A stretch of DNA of 64,000 nt from Streptomyces sp. NBC_01142. GTDB taxonomy: Bacteria; Actinomycetota; Actinomycetes; Streptomycetales; Streptomycetaceae. Under the pieces are notes generated by a model, which did no database searches, was not told the DNA's origin, and saw only the letters and a list, made by a program, of their open reading frames with translations. The position numbers were made by a program, and so were the translations under genes. Shown one piece after another: positions 50,058 to 59,737 of the stretch (positions are counted from its first letter, which is position 1; each line of letters opens with the position of its first letter). Where the stretch lies: assembly GCF_026341125.1 (NCBI RefSeq), contig NZ_JAPEOR010000002.1:868001-932000 (forward strand), read 5' to 3'.

Positions 50058-50939
50058 TCACCGGACTGCCGCACGCCGGTACGCCCAGGTCGCCACCGTC
50101 AGCGAGACCACGCCGACAGCCGCGCAGACCGCAAGATCCAGCGCCACGACCGCCCAGTCAGGATGGGCGTCGAACGTCCGGGCGAGTGCCTCGACGCCGT
50201 ACGTGGAGGGCAGCAGATCACGCGCGTACCCGACAGGACCGGGCAGCCGGTCGGCCGGCAGCACCCCCAGCAGCAGGGCCGCGGACATGCCCAACTGGCC
50301 CAGCAGCGTGGCGAGTTCCTGGCGTGGTGCGAGCAGCCCGAGCGCCGCGCCGAGCCCGGCGAGGGCCGCTCCGGCGAGCGGGACCACCGCGGCGAGCACC
50401 CAAAGATGTGTCAGCGGAAGCTGGAACAGGACGCTGCCCACGACGGCAGTGACCACCGTGCCGGGCACCGTGAAGGAGGCGTACGCCCCGGCCGCGCCGA
50501 GCACCACCGCCGCCGGCGGCACCGGCAGCGTCGCGTAGTGGTCGAGGCCGCCGCTGGCCCGTAGCTGCCCGAAGTACTGCGCGAGCAGATTGAGCGCGAC
50601 GAAGGCCACGACGAGGACGCTCGATCCGGCGACGACGGCCCGCGCCTCGTCACCCCCGTCGACGACCCCGCGCATCAGGACCATGATCCCGATGGACTGG
50701 AAGGTCGCCACGAAGAGCAGCGGGATCCGGGCGACCCGAGCCCGCGACAGCTGCGCGCGGTACACGGCGCCGAGCGCGGGCAGCAGCCGGGCCCGTGGCG
50801 CGAGCTGCGCGGGGGCGGCCTGCACCGCCGTCGCACTCTCCACCCCGACCTGCCCTGCCTGCCCCGCCTGCCCTGTCTCTGCCGCCTGTCCCGCCTGTCC
50901 CGCCTGTCCGGTCACTGCCTCCGCGGGCACGGTGCTCAC
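50058..50939 (-). CDS. ABC-2 type transporter permease
   Basis: 293 residues from GTG 50939, overlapping the ATPase stop (GTGA). The N-terminus is a low-complexity GQAGQAGQ repeat (residues 10-32) not expected in the fold, which could vary between strains. Six hydrophobic helices follow (ABC2_membrane type), with the second around GGLDHYATLPV. With the upstream ATPase it should form a drug- or metabolite-exporter. Confidence 0.87.
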   Translation of the reverse strand: MSTVPAEAVTGQAGQAGQAAETGQAGQAGQVGVESATAVQAAPAQLAPRARLLPALGAVYRAQLSRARVARIPLLFVATFQSIGIMVLMRGVVDGGDEARAVVAGSSVLVVAFVALNLLAQYFGQLRASGGLDHYATLPVPPAAVVLGAAGAYASFTVPGTVVTAVVGSVLFQLPLTHLWVLAAVVPLAGAALAGLGAALGLLAPRQELATLLGQLGMSAALLLGVLPADRLPGPVGYARDLLPSTYGVEALARTFDAHPDWAVVALDLAVCAAVGVVSLTVATWAYRRAAVR

Positions 50940-51919
50940 GCCTTGACCAGCCCCTTCGTCGCGTTCCCGCCGAGTGCCAAGTACACGTCCTCCAGGCTGG
51001 GCGTGGCCAGTGTGAAGTCGTCGAGCGCCGAGAACGCCGCGCCGCCCGTCACCGCCGCGACCGCCGCCCGCGCCTCGTCCGGCGCGAGCCTGAGCACCCA
51101 TCGGCGTCCCGACTCCTGCGCGGATCCGCGCAGCGCGGCCACCTCGGGCACGTCCAGCGGTGCCCGCTCACGCCACACCAGCTCGACCCGCACCTCGCCC
51201 GCGACGCGTTCCTTCAGCCCGGCCGGGCTGTCGCAGGCGATGACACGCCCGCGTTCCAGTACGGCGACCCGGTCGAGGACGGTCTCGGCCTCGATGACGT
51301 TGTGGGTGACGAGCAGCACGGTCGCTCCGTTCTCGGCCCGCCTCCGGTCGACCGCGGCCCACACCGCGCGCCGCGCGACGGGGTCCATGCCGGTGGTCGG
51401 CTCGTCCAGTACCAGCACCGGCCGCTCCCCCACCAGCGTCGCCGCGAAGCAGGCCAGCCGCCGCTGCCCGCCGGACAGCTTCTTCATGGGGCGCGTGGCG
51501 AGCCCGGTCAGTCCCAGCTCCTCCAGCACGGCGTCCCGCTCGGCCCGTGCCTCGCGTACGGAGAGTCCGCGCAGCCGTCCGGTGGTCTCGGCGGCGAGCG
51601 CGACGGTCAGTTCGTCGAGCGCGGTGGACTCCTGCCCGAGGTAGCCGATGAGCCGGGAGGCCCGCTCCGGATGGCGTACGAGATCGTGACCGAGCACCTC
51701 GACGCTTCCCGCGTCGGGCCGCATCAGTCCGGTGAGCTGTCGTACGAGGGTCGACTTGCCGGCGCCGTTGGGTCCGAGCAGCCCGAAGATCTCGCCGCGC
51801 CGGACCACGAGACTGATCCCGTCGGTGGCACGCACCTCGGGTGTCCCGGGCGTGCCCCGCCTGCCGCGCGCGGCGGGGTACGTCTTGACCAGCTCCCGCA
51901 CCACGCACACCGTACTCAC
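50936..51919 (-). CDS. ABC transporter ATP-binding protein
   Basis: 327 residues from GTG 51919. Walker A GPNGAGKST near residue 48, signature LSGGQRRLA near 147, Walker B VLVLDEPTTGMD near 165, H-loop VTHN near 203. The C-terminal ~90 residues after VIACDSP are the extension typical of DrrA/CcmA-like exporters. It is followed immediately by the permease. Multidrug or antibiotic export is likely; the substrate is unknown. Confidence 0.93.
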   Translation of the reverse strand: MSTVCVVRELVKTYPAARGRRGTPGTPEVRATDGISLVVRRGEIFGLLGPNGAGKSTLVRQLTGLMRPDAGSVEVLGHDLVRHPERASRLIGYLGQESTALDELTVALAAETTGRLRGLSVREARAERDAVLEELGLTGLATRPMKKLSGGQRRLACFAATLVGERPVLVLDEPTTGMDPVARRAVWAAVDRRRAENGATVLLVTHNVIEAETVLDRVAVLERGRVIACDSPAGLKERVAGEVRVELVWRERAPLDVPEVAALRGSAQESGRRWVLRLAPDEARAAVAAVTGGAAFSALDDFTLATPSLEDVYLALGGNATKGLVKA

Positions 51920-51930
51920 GAGATACGAGA

Positions 51931-53208
51931 CTACGGGGTCCGACCGCCCCGAATGCCCTCGGGCCCCGCCTGCTCCCCGGCAGGCGCATGCTCGGCGGCC
52001 GCCCGTACGTCGATCTCGCGCCAGAATCCGGCCCGGATCGCGTAGCGGTCGTGCTCGTCGATCTGGTCGTCCTTGTGCGCGAGGAGCCCGAAGCGCGCGG
52101 CGTACCGCAGCAGTTCGCCGTCGATGCGGTGCGGGATGCGCGGGTACATGGTGGACAGCTTCTGTACATGGCCGGCATCGGGCAGCCGTTCCATCCAGCG
52201 GCGCGCGAAGACCTGGCCGACCTCGAAGGGGTCGCCGCCGACCGTGGTGATGTCCTCCTCGCGGTCGGCCCAGCGCTGCTCCGCGCTGGTGAGCTGGGCG
52301 AGCGTCGGCAGCGAGGCGGTCTCCGGCGGCTCGCCGAGCGCTCCTGCGCCACCGGGGCGTTCGACCCAGCCCTTGTCGGAGGACCAGCGCAGGGTGGCGG
52401 TGGCAGGGTGCAGTGGGGCGGCGTTCTGGCCCGGGGCGCGCAGGCCCGCCAGATCCTTGGGGGTGGGGACCCCCTTCGGGGTGGCGGGCGCGGGGGCCGC
52501 CTCGGCACCGTTCTCCGAGGGGGCCGTCCGCGTGCCGTTGCGTACCGCTTCGGCGGCCCGTTCCTGTGACGCGGCGAGCGCGGACTCGGGCAGCGGCGCG
52601 GAGAGGATCGCCGCGATTTCGGGGCGGGGCACGGGCGGTGGGGCACAGATACCGGAGAGTTCCTTGGCCCGTACGGCACGGGTGATCCAGGCCCGGTCGA
52701 GCACGCGGCGCTCGTCGGCCTCGGCGACCAGGTCCTCGGACTGGTTGTAGTCGCCGTCGGCGGCCTGCACCGCCCAGAGGTGCACGGCGACGCCGTGCTC
52801 CTTGGCGGACATCAGTCCGGGCAGCAGATCCCCGTCGCCGGTCACCAGCACCACGTCCGAACAGGCCCGGTTTCTGGCCAGTTCGGTGAGTTCGGCGTGC
52901 ATGGCCGCATCCACGCCCTTCTGCGCCCAACGCCCGTCGCTCCGCGTCAGCGCACCGAGCCGGACCGTCACCCTCGGCATGACGCGAAGCCGCCGGTGCT
53001 CGGGCTGCGGTACGCGGTCGGGGGCACCGTCGAACCAGTAGATGCGCAGCAGCGGGCGTTCGGTATCGGCTTCGGCGAGATCGCGCAGGCCCTGAATGAG
53101 GGCGGCGTGGTCGACGGTGATCCGGGAACGCGCCGGTTCTCCGGCGAGAAGGCTCGCGGCGGCGCCCAGCAGATATCCGGCGTCCACCAGGACGACGCAG
53201 CGGTCCAC
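51931..53208 (-). CDS. NYN domain (PIN-like ribonuclease) protein
   Basis: 425 residues from GTG 53208 (MDRCVVLVDAGYLL), chosen because GAGGGTGG is about 6 nt upstream; the frame extends further. The NYN metal-binding aspartates are in VDAGYLL (Asp9) and VTGDGDLLPG near 133, with the KGVDAAMHAEL helix between them. The central region is disordered (Pro/Ala/Thr), and the C-terminal ~130 residues are a conserved helical domain (FARRWMERLPDAGHVQKLSTMYPRIP). Members may cut RNA. It lies 12 bp upstream of the ABC exporter start. Confidence 0.8.
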   Translation of the reverse strand: MDRCVVLVDAGYLLGAAASLLAGEPARSRITVDHAALIQGLRDLAEADTERPLLRIYWFDGAPDRVPQPEHRRLRVMPRVTVRLGALTRSDGRWAQKGVDAAMHAELTELARNRACSDVVLVTGDGDLLPGLMSAKEHGVAVHLWAVQAADGDYNQSEDLVAEADERRVLDRAWITRAVRAKELSGICAPPPVPRPEIAAILSAPLPESALAASQERAAEAVRNGTRTAPSENGAEAAPAPATPKGVPTPKDLAGLRAPGQNAAPLHPATATLRWSSDKGWVERPGGAGALGEPPETASLPTLAQLTSAEQRWADREEDITTVGGDPFEVGQVFARRWMERLPDAGHVQKLSTMYPRIPHRIDGELLRYAARFGLLAHKDDQIDEHDRYAIRAGFWREIDVRAAAEHAPAGEQAGPEGIRGGRTP

Positions 53209-53459
53209 GCGTTCCACCCTCTTTCGGGAACTTCGGGATCGGGGAAGGTTCCGGTTCGGGGATTGTTCCGGGTTTCCTTCGAGTCTGCCCGACCACGCGA
53301 GGGTTAACGGCCGGAACTCGATCATCGGCGTGGCGGATGCCCCGACGCATGGCGTGACATGGGCATCTTACGCACTGCAATGATCCGAAATGCGGCAGTA
53401 GGCTGCATATGTGAGTCTGGTCGCGGCCCTGGCCCCGAGAACTCCACAGGAGGCACACC

Positions 53460-53642
53460 ATGGCCAAGAACAAGAATCGCAAGCAGAGCGGACAGCAGCA
53501 GGACCGCTCGCCGGCCGCCGAACGCGGCGGCGAGCAGGCCAAGTCCACCGCCTACGAGTCCCAGGTTCGGCCCCAGTCACAGGCCCAGGGCAGCCCGGCG
53601 GACGTTGCGCGCAAGCACCAGCGGCGCTTCGGCCACAACTGA
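53460..53642 (+). CDS. Small basic, disordered protein of unknown function
   Basis: 60 residues from ATG 53460 with AGGAGG at optimal spacing. Sequence is rich in Lys, Arg, Gln and Ser (MAKNKNRKQSGQQQD...VARKHQRRFGHN) and has no membrane segment, so it probably is disordered and may bind nucleic acid. Followed by a 17-bp terminator. Conserved in Streptomyces, from recall; function unknown. Confidence 0.75.
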   Translation: MAKNKNRKQSGQQQDRSPAAERGGEQAKSTAYESQVRPQSQAQGSPADVARKHQRRFGHN

Positions 53643-53660
53643 TCGCGCCGGCAGACCGCG

Positions 53661-53698
53661 CAAGGGGCGCGCCCGTGACGACGGGCGCGCCCCTTGCG
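53661..53698. terminator. Perfect 17-bp hairpin terminator between the small basic gene and dnaE
   Basis: Stem 53661-53677 pairs exactly with 53682-53698 around GACG. It ends both convergent transcripts. Confidence 0.85.
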
Positions 53699-53730
53699 GC
53701 GTCGGGGAGTACGGGTACGGGGTAGGGGAG

Positions 53731-56700
53731 TCAGCCTGCCAGGCAGGATGCGCCGAGCAGCACCTTCAGATCTCCGAAGAGGGCCGGATCCGGCTGGACG
53801 CGGTGCCGGTCGAGCCGGAGCACCGTGGTCTTGCGGGGACCCTGAAGCTTGATCCGTACCTCGGTGTTGCCCTTGTGGTGGCTGAGGATCTCACCGAGCC
53901 TGGTGACCATCGGCGGGGTGACCTTCACCGTCGGAATGGTGACGATCACCGGCGCGTTGGTGCCGGCCGAGGAGAGGTCGGGAACCATCAGTTCCATGGC
54001 GACCAGCCGCGGGATGTCCTCGCGCTTGTCGAGCCGTCCCTTGACGAACACCACGGTGTCCTCGACCAGTTGGGTCGAGACCAGCTGATACGTCGCGGGG
54101 AAGAACATGCACTCGATGGAGCCCGCCAGGTCCTCGACGGTGGCGATCGCCCAGGCGTTGCCCTGCTTGGTCATCTTGCGCTGCAGACCCGAGATGATGC
54201 CGCCGATGGTCACGACCGCGCCGTCCGAGTGCTCCCCGCCGGTCAGCTGCGAGATCGCGGCGTCCGTCTTGTCGGACAGCACATGCTCGATACCGAAGAG
54301 CGGATGGTCGGAGACGTACAGACCGAGCATCTCGCGCTCCTGCGCGAGCAGATACGACTTGTCCCACTCGATGTCGGAGAACTCGACGTCGAGCCCGAAG
54401 CCCGGCTCGCTCGTCTCCTCGTCGCCCATCCCGCCGAAGAGGTCGAACTGGCCCTCGGCCTCCTTGCGCTTGACCGCGACCACGTTGTCGATCATCGGCT
54501 CGTGGTGGGCGACCAGGCCCTTGCGGGTGTGGCCCATCTCGTCGAAGGCGCCTGCCTTGATGAGTGATTCGACCGTCCGCTTGTTGCACACGACGGCCTC
54601 GACCTTGTCGAGGAAGTCGGGGAAGCTGGCGTACTTCCCCTTGGACTTGCGGCAGCGGATGATCGAGTCGACGACGTTCGTGCCGACGTTGCGGACGGCG
54701 GAGAGGCCGAAGAGGATCACGTCGTCGCCCTGGGCGGCGAAGTTGGACTGCGACTCGTTCACATTGGGCGGCAGCACCTTGATGCCCATGCGACGGCACT
54801 CGTTCAGATAGACCGCGGACTTGTCCTTGTCGTCCTTGACCGAGGTGAGCAGCGCGGCCATGTACTCGGCCGGGTAGTTGGCCTTGAGATACGCGGTCCA
54901 GTACGTGACCAGACCGTACGCGGAGGAGTGCGCCTTGTTGAAGGCGTACCCGGCGAAGGGGACCAGCACGTCCCACAGCGCCTGGATGGCCTGGTCGCTG
55001 AAGCCGTTCTTCTTGGCGCCGGCCTGGAACAGGACGAAGTTCTTCGCCAGCTCGTCGGCCTTCTTCTTGCCCATCACGCGGCGGAGGATGTCGGCCTCGC
55101 CGAGGGAGTAGCCCGCGATGATCTGGGCGGCCTTCTGCACCTGCTCCTGATAGACGATCAGGCCGTAGGTGAGGCCGAGGACCTCCTTGAGAGGCTCCTC
55201 CAGCTCGGGGTGGATCGGCGTGATCTCCTGCTGGCCGTTCTTGCGCAGCGCGTAGTTCGTATGGGAGTTCATGCCCATCGGGCCCGGCCGGTACAGGGCC
55301 GAGACGGCGGAAATGTCCTCGAAGTTGTCGGGCTTCATCAGCCGCAGCAGCGAACGCATCGGGCCGCCGTCGAACTGGAACACGCCGAGCGTGTCACCGC
55401 GGCAGAGCAGTTCGTACGTCGTGGGGTCGTCCAGCGGGAGGGCGAGCAGGTCGAGCTCGACGCCCTTGTTCGCCTTCACCATCTTGACGGCGTCGTCCAT
55501 GATGGTCAGGTTCCGCAGCCCCAGGAAGTCCATCTTCAGCAGGCCGAGCGACTCACAGCTCGGGTAGTCCCACTGCGTGATGGTCACGCCGTCGGTGTGC
55601 CTGACCCAGACCGGGACGTGGTCGGTGATGGTCTCGCTGGACATGATCACGCCGGCCGCGTGCACACCCATCTGACGGACCAGGCCCTCGACGCCCTTGG
55701 CGGTGTCGATGACCTTCTTCACGTCCGGCTCGTTCTCGTACATCCCCCGGATCTCGCCCGCCTCGCTGTAGCGCGGGTGCTTCGGGTCGGTGATGCCGTT
55801 GAGATCGATGCCCTTGCCGAGCACATCGGCGGGCATCGCCTTGGTGAGCCGGTCGCCCATGGCGTACGGATAGCCGAGGACCCGGGCGGAGTCCTTGATG
55901 GCGTTCTTCGCCTTGATCTTGCCGTACGTACCGATCATGGCGACCTTGTCGGCGCCGTACTTCTCGGTGACGTACCGGATCACCTCACCGCGCCGGCGCT
56001 CGTCGAAGTCGATGTCGACATCGGGCATGGAGATGCGCTCGGGGTTGAGGAACCGCTCGAAGATCAGACCGTGCTCGATCGGGTCGAGGTCGGTGATGCC
56101 CATGGCGTACGAGACGATCGAGCCGGCCGCGGAGCCTCGGCCCGGGCCCACCGCGATGCCGTTGTTCTTGGCCCACATGATGAAGTCGGCGACCACGAGG
56201 AAGTACCCCGGGAAGCCCATGTCGATGATGATGCCCATCTCGTACTCGGCCTGCTGGAGCCGGTCGTCCGGGATGCCGCCGGGGTAGCGCCGGGCCATGC
56301 CGCGCATGGTCTCCTCGCGGAACCAGGTCACCTCGGTGTAGCCCTCGGGGACCTCGAACTTCGGCATCAGGTTCCGCTCCTGGAACCAGCCTTCGGTGTC
56401 GATCTGCTGGGCGACCAGGAGGGTGTTGGCGCAGCCCTCCTGCCAGGCGTCCGAGGAGTCCACGGCGTACATCTCGTCGGTGGACTTCAGGTAGTAGCCG
56501 GTGCCGTCGAAGCGGAAGCGGTCCGGGTCCGAGAGGTTCTTGCCGGTCTGGATGCACAGCAGGGCGTCGTGGGCCGTCGCCTCGTGCGCATAGGTGTAGT
56601 GCGAGTCGTTGGTGACGATCGGCGGGATGCCGAGCTTCTTGCCGATCTCCAGCAGACCGTCGCGGACCCGGCGCTCGATCTCGATGCCGTGGTCCATCAG

Positions 56701-57270
56701 CTCCAGGAAGTACTTGTCCTTGCCGAAGATGTCCTGGTATTCGGAGGCGGCCTTGAGGGCCTCGTCGAACTGGCCGAGGCGCAGCCGGGTCTGGAGCTCG
56801 CCGGAGGGGCAGCCGGTGGAGGCGATCAGCCCCTCGGACCACTGGGCGATGGTCTCCTTGTCCATCCGCGGCCACTTCTGCAGCCAGCCCTCGGCGTACG
56901 CGTCGGAGGAGAGCCGGAAGATGTTGTGCAGACCGGTCCTGTTGTGCGCCCAGATCGTCTTGTGGGTGTAACCGCCGGAGCCGGAGACGTCGTCCCGCTT
57001 CTGGTGCGGCTGGCCCCACTGGATCTTGCGCTTGTTCCGCCGGGACTCCGGCGCCACATACGCCTCGATGCCGATGATCGGCGTCACACCGGCCTTCTTG
57101 GCCTGGTGGAAGAAGTCGTACGCGCCGTGGAGGTTGCCATGGTCGGTCATGGCGATGTGCGACATACCCATCTCGTTGCAGGCGTCGAACATGTCCTTGA
57201 GCCGCGCGGCACCGTCCAGCAGGGAGTACTGGGTGTGGACGTGAAGGTGCGTAAAAGGCGGCTTGGTCAC
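53731..57270 (-). CDS. dnaE: DNA polymerase III alpha subunit
   Basis: 1,179 residues from GTG 57270 (MTKPPFTHLHVH), with GGAGG 9 nt upstream. The PHP domain starts at HLHVHTQYSLLDGAARL; the polymerase active site has PDVDIDFDERRRGEVI near residue 415. Further domains include the finger/beta-binding region (YQEQVQKAAQIIAGYSLGEADILRRVMG near 720) and the C-terminal OB fold (VVTIGGIISGLQRKMTKQGNAWAIATVEDLAG). The replicative polymerase of the genus. Its C-terminus faces the terminator at 53661. Confidence 0.97.
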   Translation of the reverse strand: MTKPPFTHLHVHTQYSLLDGAARLKDMFDACNEMGMSHIAMTDHGNLHGAYDFFHQAKKAGVTPIIGIEAYVAPESRRNKRKIQWGQPHQKRDDVSGSGGYTHKTIWAHNRTGLHNIFRLSSDAYAEGWLQKWPRMDKETIAQWSEGLIASTGCPSGELQTRLRLGQFDEALKAASEYQDIFGKDKYFLELMDHGIEIERRVRDGLLEIGKKLGIPPIVTNDSHYTYAHEATAHDALLCIQTGKNLSDPDRFRFDGTGYYLKSTDEMYAVDSSDAWQEGCANTLLVAQQIDTEGWFQERNLMPKFEVPEGYTEVTWFREETMRGMARRYPGGIPDDRLQQAEYEMGIIIDMGFPGYFLVVADFIMWAKNNGIAVGPGRGSAAGSIVSYAMGITDLDPIEHGLIFERFLNPERISMPDVDIDFDERRRGEVIRYVTEKYGADKVAMIGTYGKIKAKNAIKDSARVLGYPYAMGDRLTKAMPADVLGKGIDLNGITDPKHPRYSEAGEIRGMYENEPDVKKVIDTAKGVEGLVRQMGVHAAGVIMSSETITDHVPVWVRHTDGVTITQWDYPSCESLGLLKMDFLGLRNLTIMDDAVKMVKANKGVELDLLALPLDDPTTYELLCRGDTLGVFQFDGGPMRSLLRLMKPDNFEDISAVSALYRPGPMGMNSHTNYALRKNGQQEITPIHPELEEPLKEVLGLTYGLIVYQEQVQKAAQIIAGYSLGEADILRRVMGKKKADELAKNFVLFQAGAKKNGFSDQAIQALWDVLVPFAGYAFNKAHSSAYGLVTYWTAYLKANYPAEYMAALLTSVKDDKDKSAVYLNECRRMGIKVLPPNVNESQSNFAAQGDDVILFGLSAVRNVGTNVVDSIIRCRKSKGKYASFPDFLDKVEAVVCNKRTVESLIKAGAFDEMGHTRKGLVAHHEPMIDNVVAVKRKEAEGQFDLFGGMGDEETSEPGFGLDVEFSDIEWDKSYLLAQEREMLGLYVSDHPLFGIEHVLSDKTDAAISQLTGGEHSDGAVVTIGGIISGLQRKMTKQGNAWAIATVEDLAGSIECMFFPATYQLVSTQLVEDTVVFVKGRLDKREDIPRLVAMELMVPDLSSAGTNAPVIVTIPTVKVTPPMVTRLGEILSHHKGNTEVRIKLQGPRKTTVLRLDRHRVQPDPALFGDLKVLLGASCLAG

Positions 57271-57489
57271 GGCGGAAGGCCTCCGGAGAACGTTGAGCAC
57301 TGTGTTTTCCCGGGGAAACCCCGGGTCCCCGGCGCTGCGGACAGTCTGGGGGGACAGCGTGGAAGTCTACGTCTTGGCACCGACAACCGGCGGGCACTCC
57401 CGGGTACCTTCGTGCGTTGGAAGGGGACGGAACAGCTGTCCCATTTGCCATGCACATCATGCATGTCCCGCACCAGGAGGCACCCAGCG

Positions 57490-58815
57490 ATGTCGGTACC
57501 GCAGCCCAGCGCTGAGCAGCGCGGCGAGCAGATCCTCGCCGTATTCGACACCGCCTTCGGCGAGCTGCTGGCCGCCGACCCCGCGGCCTTCCGGGTCAAG
57601 TTCCGGAAGATGGCCGCCTCCGCCTTCGCCTTCTACCGCGGCACGGCGTGCCTGTTCTACAACGACCTGGAGCAGGAGCAGCACGGCGGCCCGTTCCTGG
57701 ACGACCGCACCGGCCGGGTGTGGATCCACGGCGATCTGCACGCCGAGAACTTCGGCACGTACATGGACGCCAACGGCCGGCTGATCTTCAACGTCAACGA
57801 CTTCGACGAGGCGTACGTCGGCCCCTTCACCTGGGACCTGAAGCGGCTGTCCGCCTCGCTGGCGCTGATCGGCTACACCAAGGCGCTGAGTGACGAGCAG
57901 ATCACCGAGCTCGTACGGATCTACGCCGCCGCCTACCGCGAGCGCATCCACGCCCTGGCCACCGGAGCCAAGAACGACGAGGTGCCGCCCTTCACGCTGG
58001 ACACGGCCGAGGGCCCGCTGCTGGGGGTGCTGCGGGCGGCCCGCTCGCTGACCCGCTTCTCGCTGCTGGAGTCGATGACCGAGATCCGCGACTTCGAGCG
58101 CCGCTTCGCGCCCGGCGGGGGCTCCATCGAGCTGGACGCGGCCACCCGCTACAAGGTGCTTGCGGCCTTCGACGGCTATCTGGAGACACTGCCCGAGTCG
58201 AGCCTGACCCGGCCCGACTCGTACCGGGTCAAGGACGTGGTGGGGCGCCGCGGCATCGGCATCGGTTCGGCCGGCCTGCCCTCGTACAACATCCTGCTGG
58301 AGGGCAACAGTGACGCCCTCGAGAACGACGTCGTGATCTATATGAAGCAGGCGCAGACCCCCGCGGTGTCCCGGCACATCGACGACGCGGCCGTCCGCGC
58401 GTACTTCCAGCACGAGGGCCACCGCACGGTGATCTCGCAGCGCGCGCTCCAGGACCACGCCGACCCGTGGCTGGGCTGGACCGAGCTGGACAACACCGGC
58501 CAGCTGGTGGCCGAGGTCTCTCCGTACGCGGTGGACCTGGACTGGTCGGACATCGACGACCCGGCGGAGATCGCCGCGGTCGTGGCGGACCTGGGCCGGG
58601 CGACGGCCACGATGCATGCGGCGGCGGACGACGAAAGCGGCCACTCGCTGGTGCCGTTCTCCACGGAGCGCGCCATCGACGCGGCGATCGCGGCCGACGA
58701 GGAAGGATTCGGCGAGCTGCTGGTGGAGTTCGCGCACAGCTACGGCGCGCGGGCGCGGGCGGACCACCAGACCTTCGTGGACCTGTTCCGCAATGGCCGG
58801 ATCCCGGGTCTCTAG
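57490..58815 (+). CDS. DUF2252 family protein (kinase-fold-like)
   Basis: 441 residues from ATG 57490 (AGGAGG 10 nt upstream). DUF2252 marks: FYRGTACLFYNDL near residue 50, HGDLHAENFGTYMD near 80 (phosphotransferase-like HGD with catalytic Asp), NDFDEAYVGPFTWDLKRLSAS near 103, and KQAQTPAVSR near 280. The fold resembles aminoglycoside phosphotransferase kinases; the substrate is unknown. Divergent from dnaE across a 219-bp gap. Confidence 0.87.
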   Translation: MSVPQPSAEQRGEQILAVFDTAFGELLAADPAAFRVKFRKMAASAFAFYRGTACLFYNDLEQEQHGGPFLDDRTGRVWIHGDLHAENFGTYMDANGRLIFNVNDFDEAYVGPFTWDLKRLSASLALIGYTKALSDEQITELVRIYAAAYRERIHALATGAKNDEVPPFTLDTAEGPLLGVLRAARSLTRFSLLESMTEIRDFERRFAPGGGSIELDAATRYKVLAAFDGYLETLPESSLTRPDSYRVKDVVGRRGIGIGSAGLPSYNILLEGNSDALENDVVIYMKQAQTPAVSRHIDDAAVRAYFQHEGHRTVISQRALQDHADPWLGWTELDNTGQLVAEVSPYAVDLDWSDIDDPAEIAAVVADLGRATATMHAAADDESGHSLVPFSTERAIDAAIAADEEGFGELLVEFAHSYGARARADHQTFVDLFRNGRIPGL

Positions 58816-58844
58816 GGCCGACCGGATCGCCAGGACGTCCCTCC

Positions 58845-58892
58845 GCGTCGTCTCCGCGTCGTCTCCACGTCGTCTCTCCACGTCGTCTCTCC
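58845..58892. repeat. Short tandem repeats after the DUF2252 gene
   Basis: CGTCGTCTCC occurs as two 11-bp units (one ending in G, one in A) followed by two 13-bp CGTCGTCTCTCCA units. No gene is disturbed. Confidence 0.75.
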
Positions 58893-58974
58893 AGGGGCGT
58901 CGCGGATGAGATCGTGCGGTTGAGAGGGTCACGACGAGGCCGTCCGGATCCTTAGCAGCCCCTTACAGGAACAC

Positions 58975-59694
58975 ATGGGACACTCCCACGTGATGGACAT
59001 ATCCGGGATGCAGCTCAGGGGGCTGCGGGCGGCGATCTTCACGGCACTGGTCGTGACGCTGTCCGCCGCCTCCCATGTGCTGCTGTCCCGGGTTCCCTTG
59101 CCGCTGACCACGCTCGCCCTCGTCGCGGGGACCGTGTTCGGCGTCACGTTCGCACTGTCGGGCCGGGAGCGCGGCTTCTGGCGGATCGCGGGACTGCTCG
59201 TCCCCCTCGAACTGGCCGCGGACACCGTCTTCACCACCGGCCAGCATGTCTGTTACGGCCCCGCCGGAGGACCGGTCACCGGTTCGCTGCGCTCGGTCGG
59301 CTTCGACGTGCTGTGCGGCGGCGGCAGCACCGGCGTCGGTGTGCCGCTGCCCGGCATGTCTGCTCCCGCCGGCCAGGGCGGCGCGGCCGCCCTGCTGAAC
59401 TCCCCCGACCCCGCCCTGCCCTGGCTGCTGCTCGCCGCCCATGTGTCGGTCGGGCTGCTCGCCGCGGCCTGGCTGCGGCGCGGTGAGGCAGCACTGGCCG
59501 GACTCGTGCGGGCGGTGGGCGCCTTCGCGTTCCGGCCGCTGCTTCTCGCGGTCGCCGCGGTGGGGGCCGCGCACCGGACCGTACGCCGTGCGGCGCTTCC
59601 CGCGCTGCGCCGACCCCGTACCTCCCGTACCCGTCTGTTGGTGCACTTCGTCGGACGGAGGGGACCTCCGCGCTCGGCAGCAGTTTTCGCCTGA
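58975..59694 (+). CDS. Multi-pass membrane protein of unknown function
   Basis: 239 residues from ATG 58975 (GAT-free AGGA site; ATG 58993 alternative). It has five to six hydrophobic segments, a long loop with conserved Cys residues (HVCYGPAGG and DVLCGGGSTGVGVPLPG), and a basic tail that ends in VHFVGRRGPPRS. Directly followed by a DsbA-like gene (43 bp). The pair may act on extracytoplasmic thiol chemistry; this is inference from position. Confidence 0.6.
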   Translation: MGHSHVMDISGMQLRGLRAAIFTALVVTLSAASHVLLSRVPLPLTTLALVAGTVFGVTFALSGRERGFWRIAGLLVPLELAADTVFTTGQHVCYGPAGGPVTGSLRSVGFDVLCGGGSTGVGVPLPGMSAPAGQGGAAALLNSPDPALPWLLLAAHVSVGLLAAAWLRRGEAALAGLVRAVGAFAFRPLLLAVAAVGAAHRTVRRAALPALRRPRTSRTRLLVHFVGRRGPPRSAAVFA

Positions 59695-59737
59695 GCCCGT
59701 AGTCCCTTTCCCGTTTCCCGTACCGGAGTGAATGATC

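Noticed and set aside
54928..57489. Long plus-strand open frame opposite dnaE, fused to the DUF2252 gene
   Set aside because: Antisense of dnaE; the real DUF2252 start is the ATG at 57490 with its own ribosome site.
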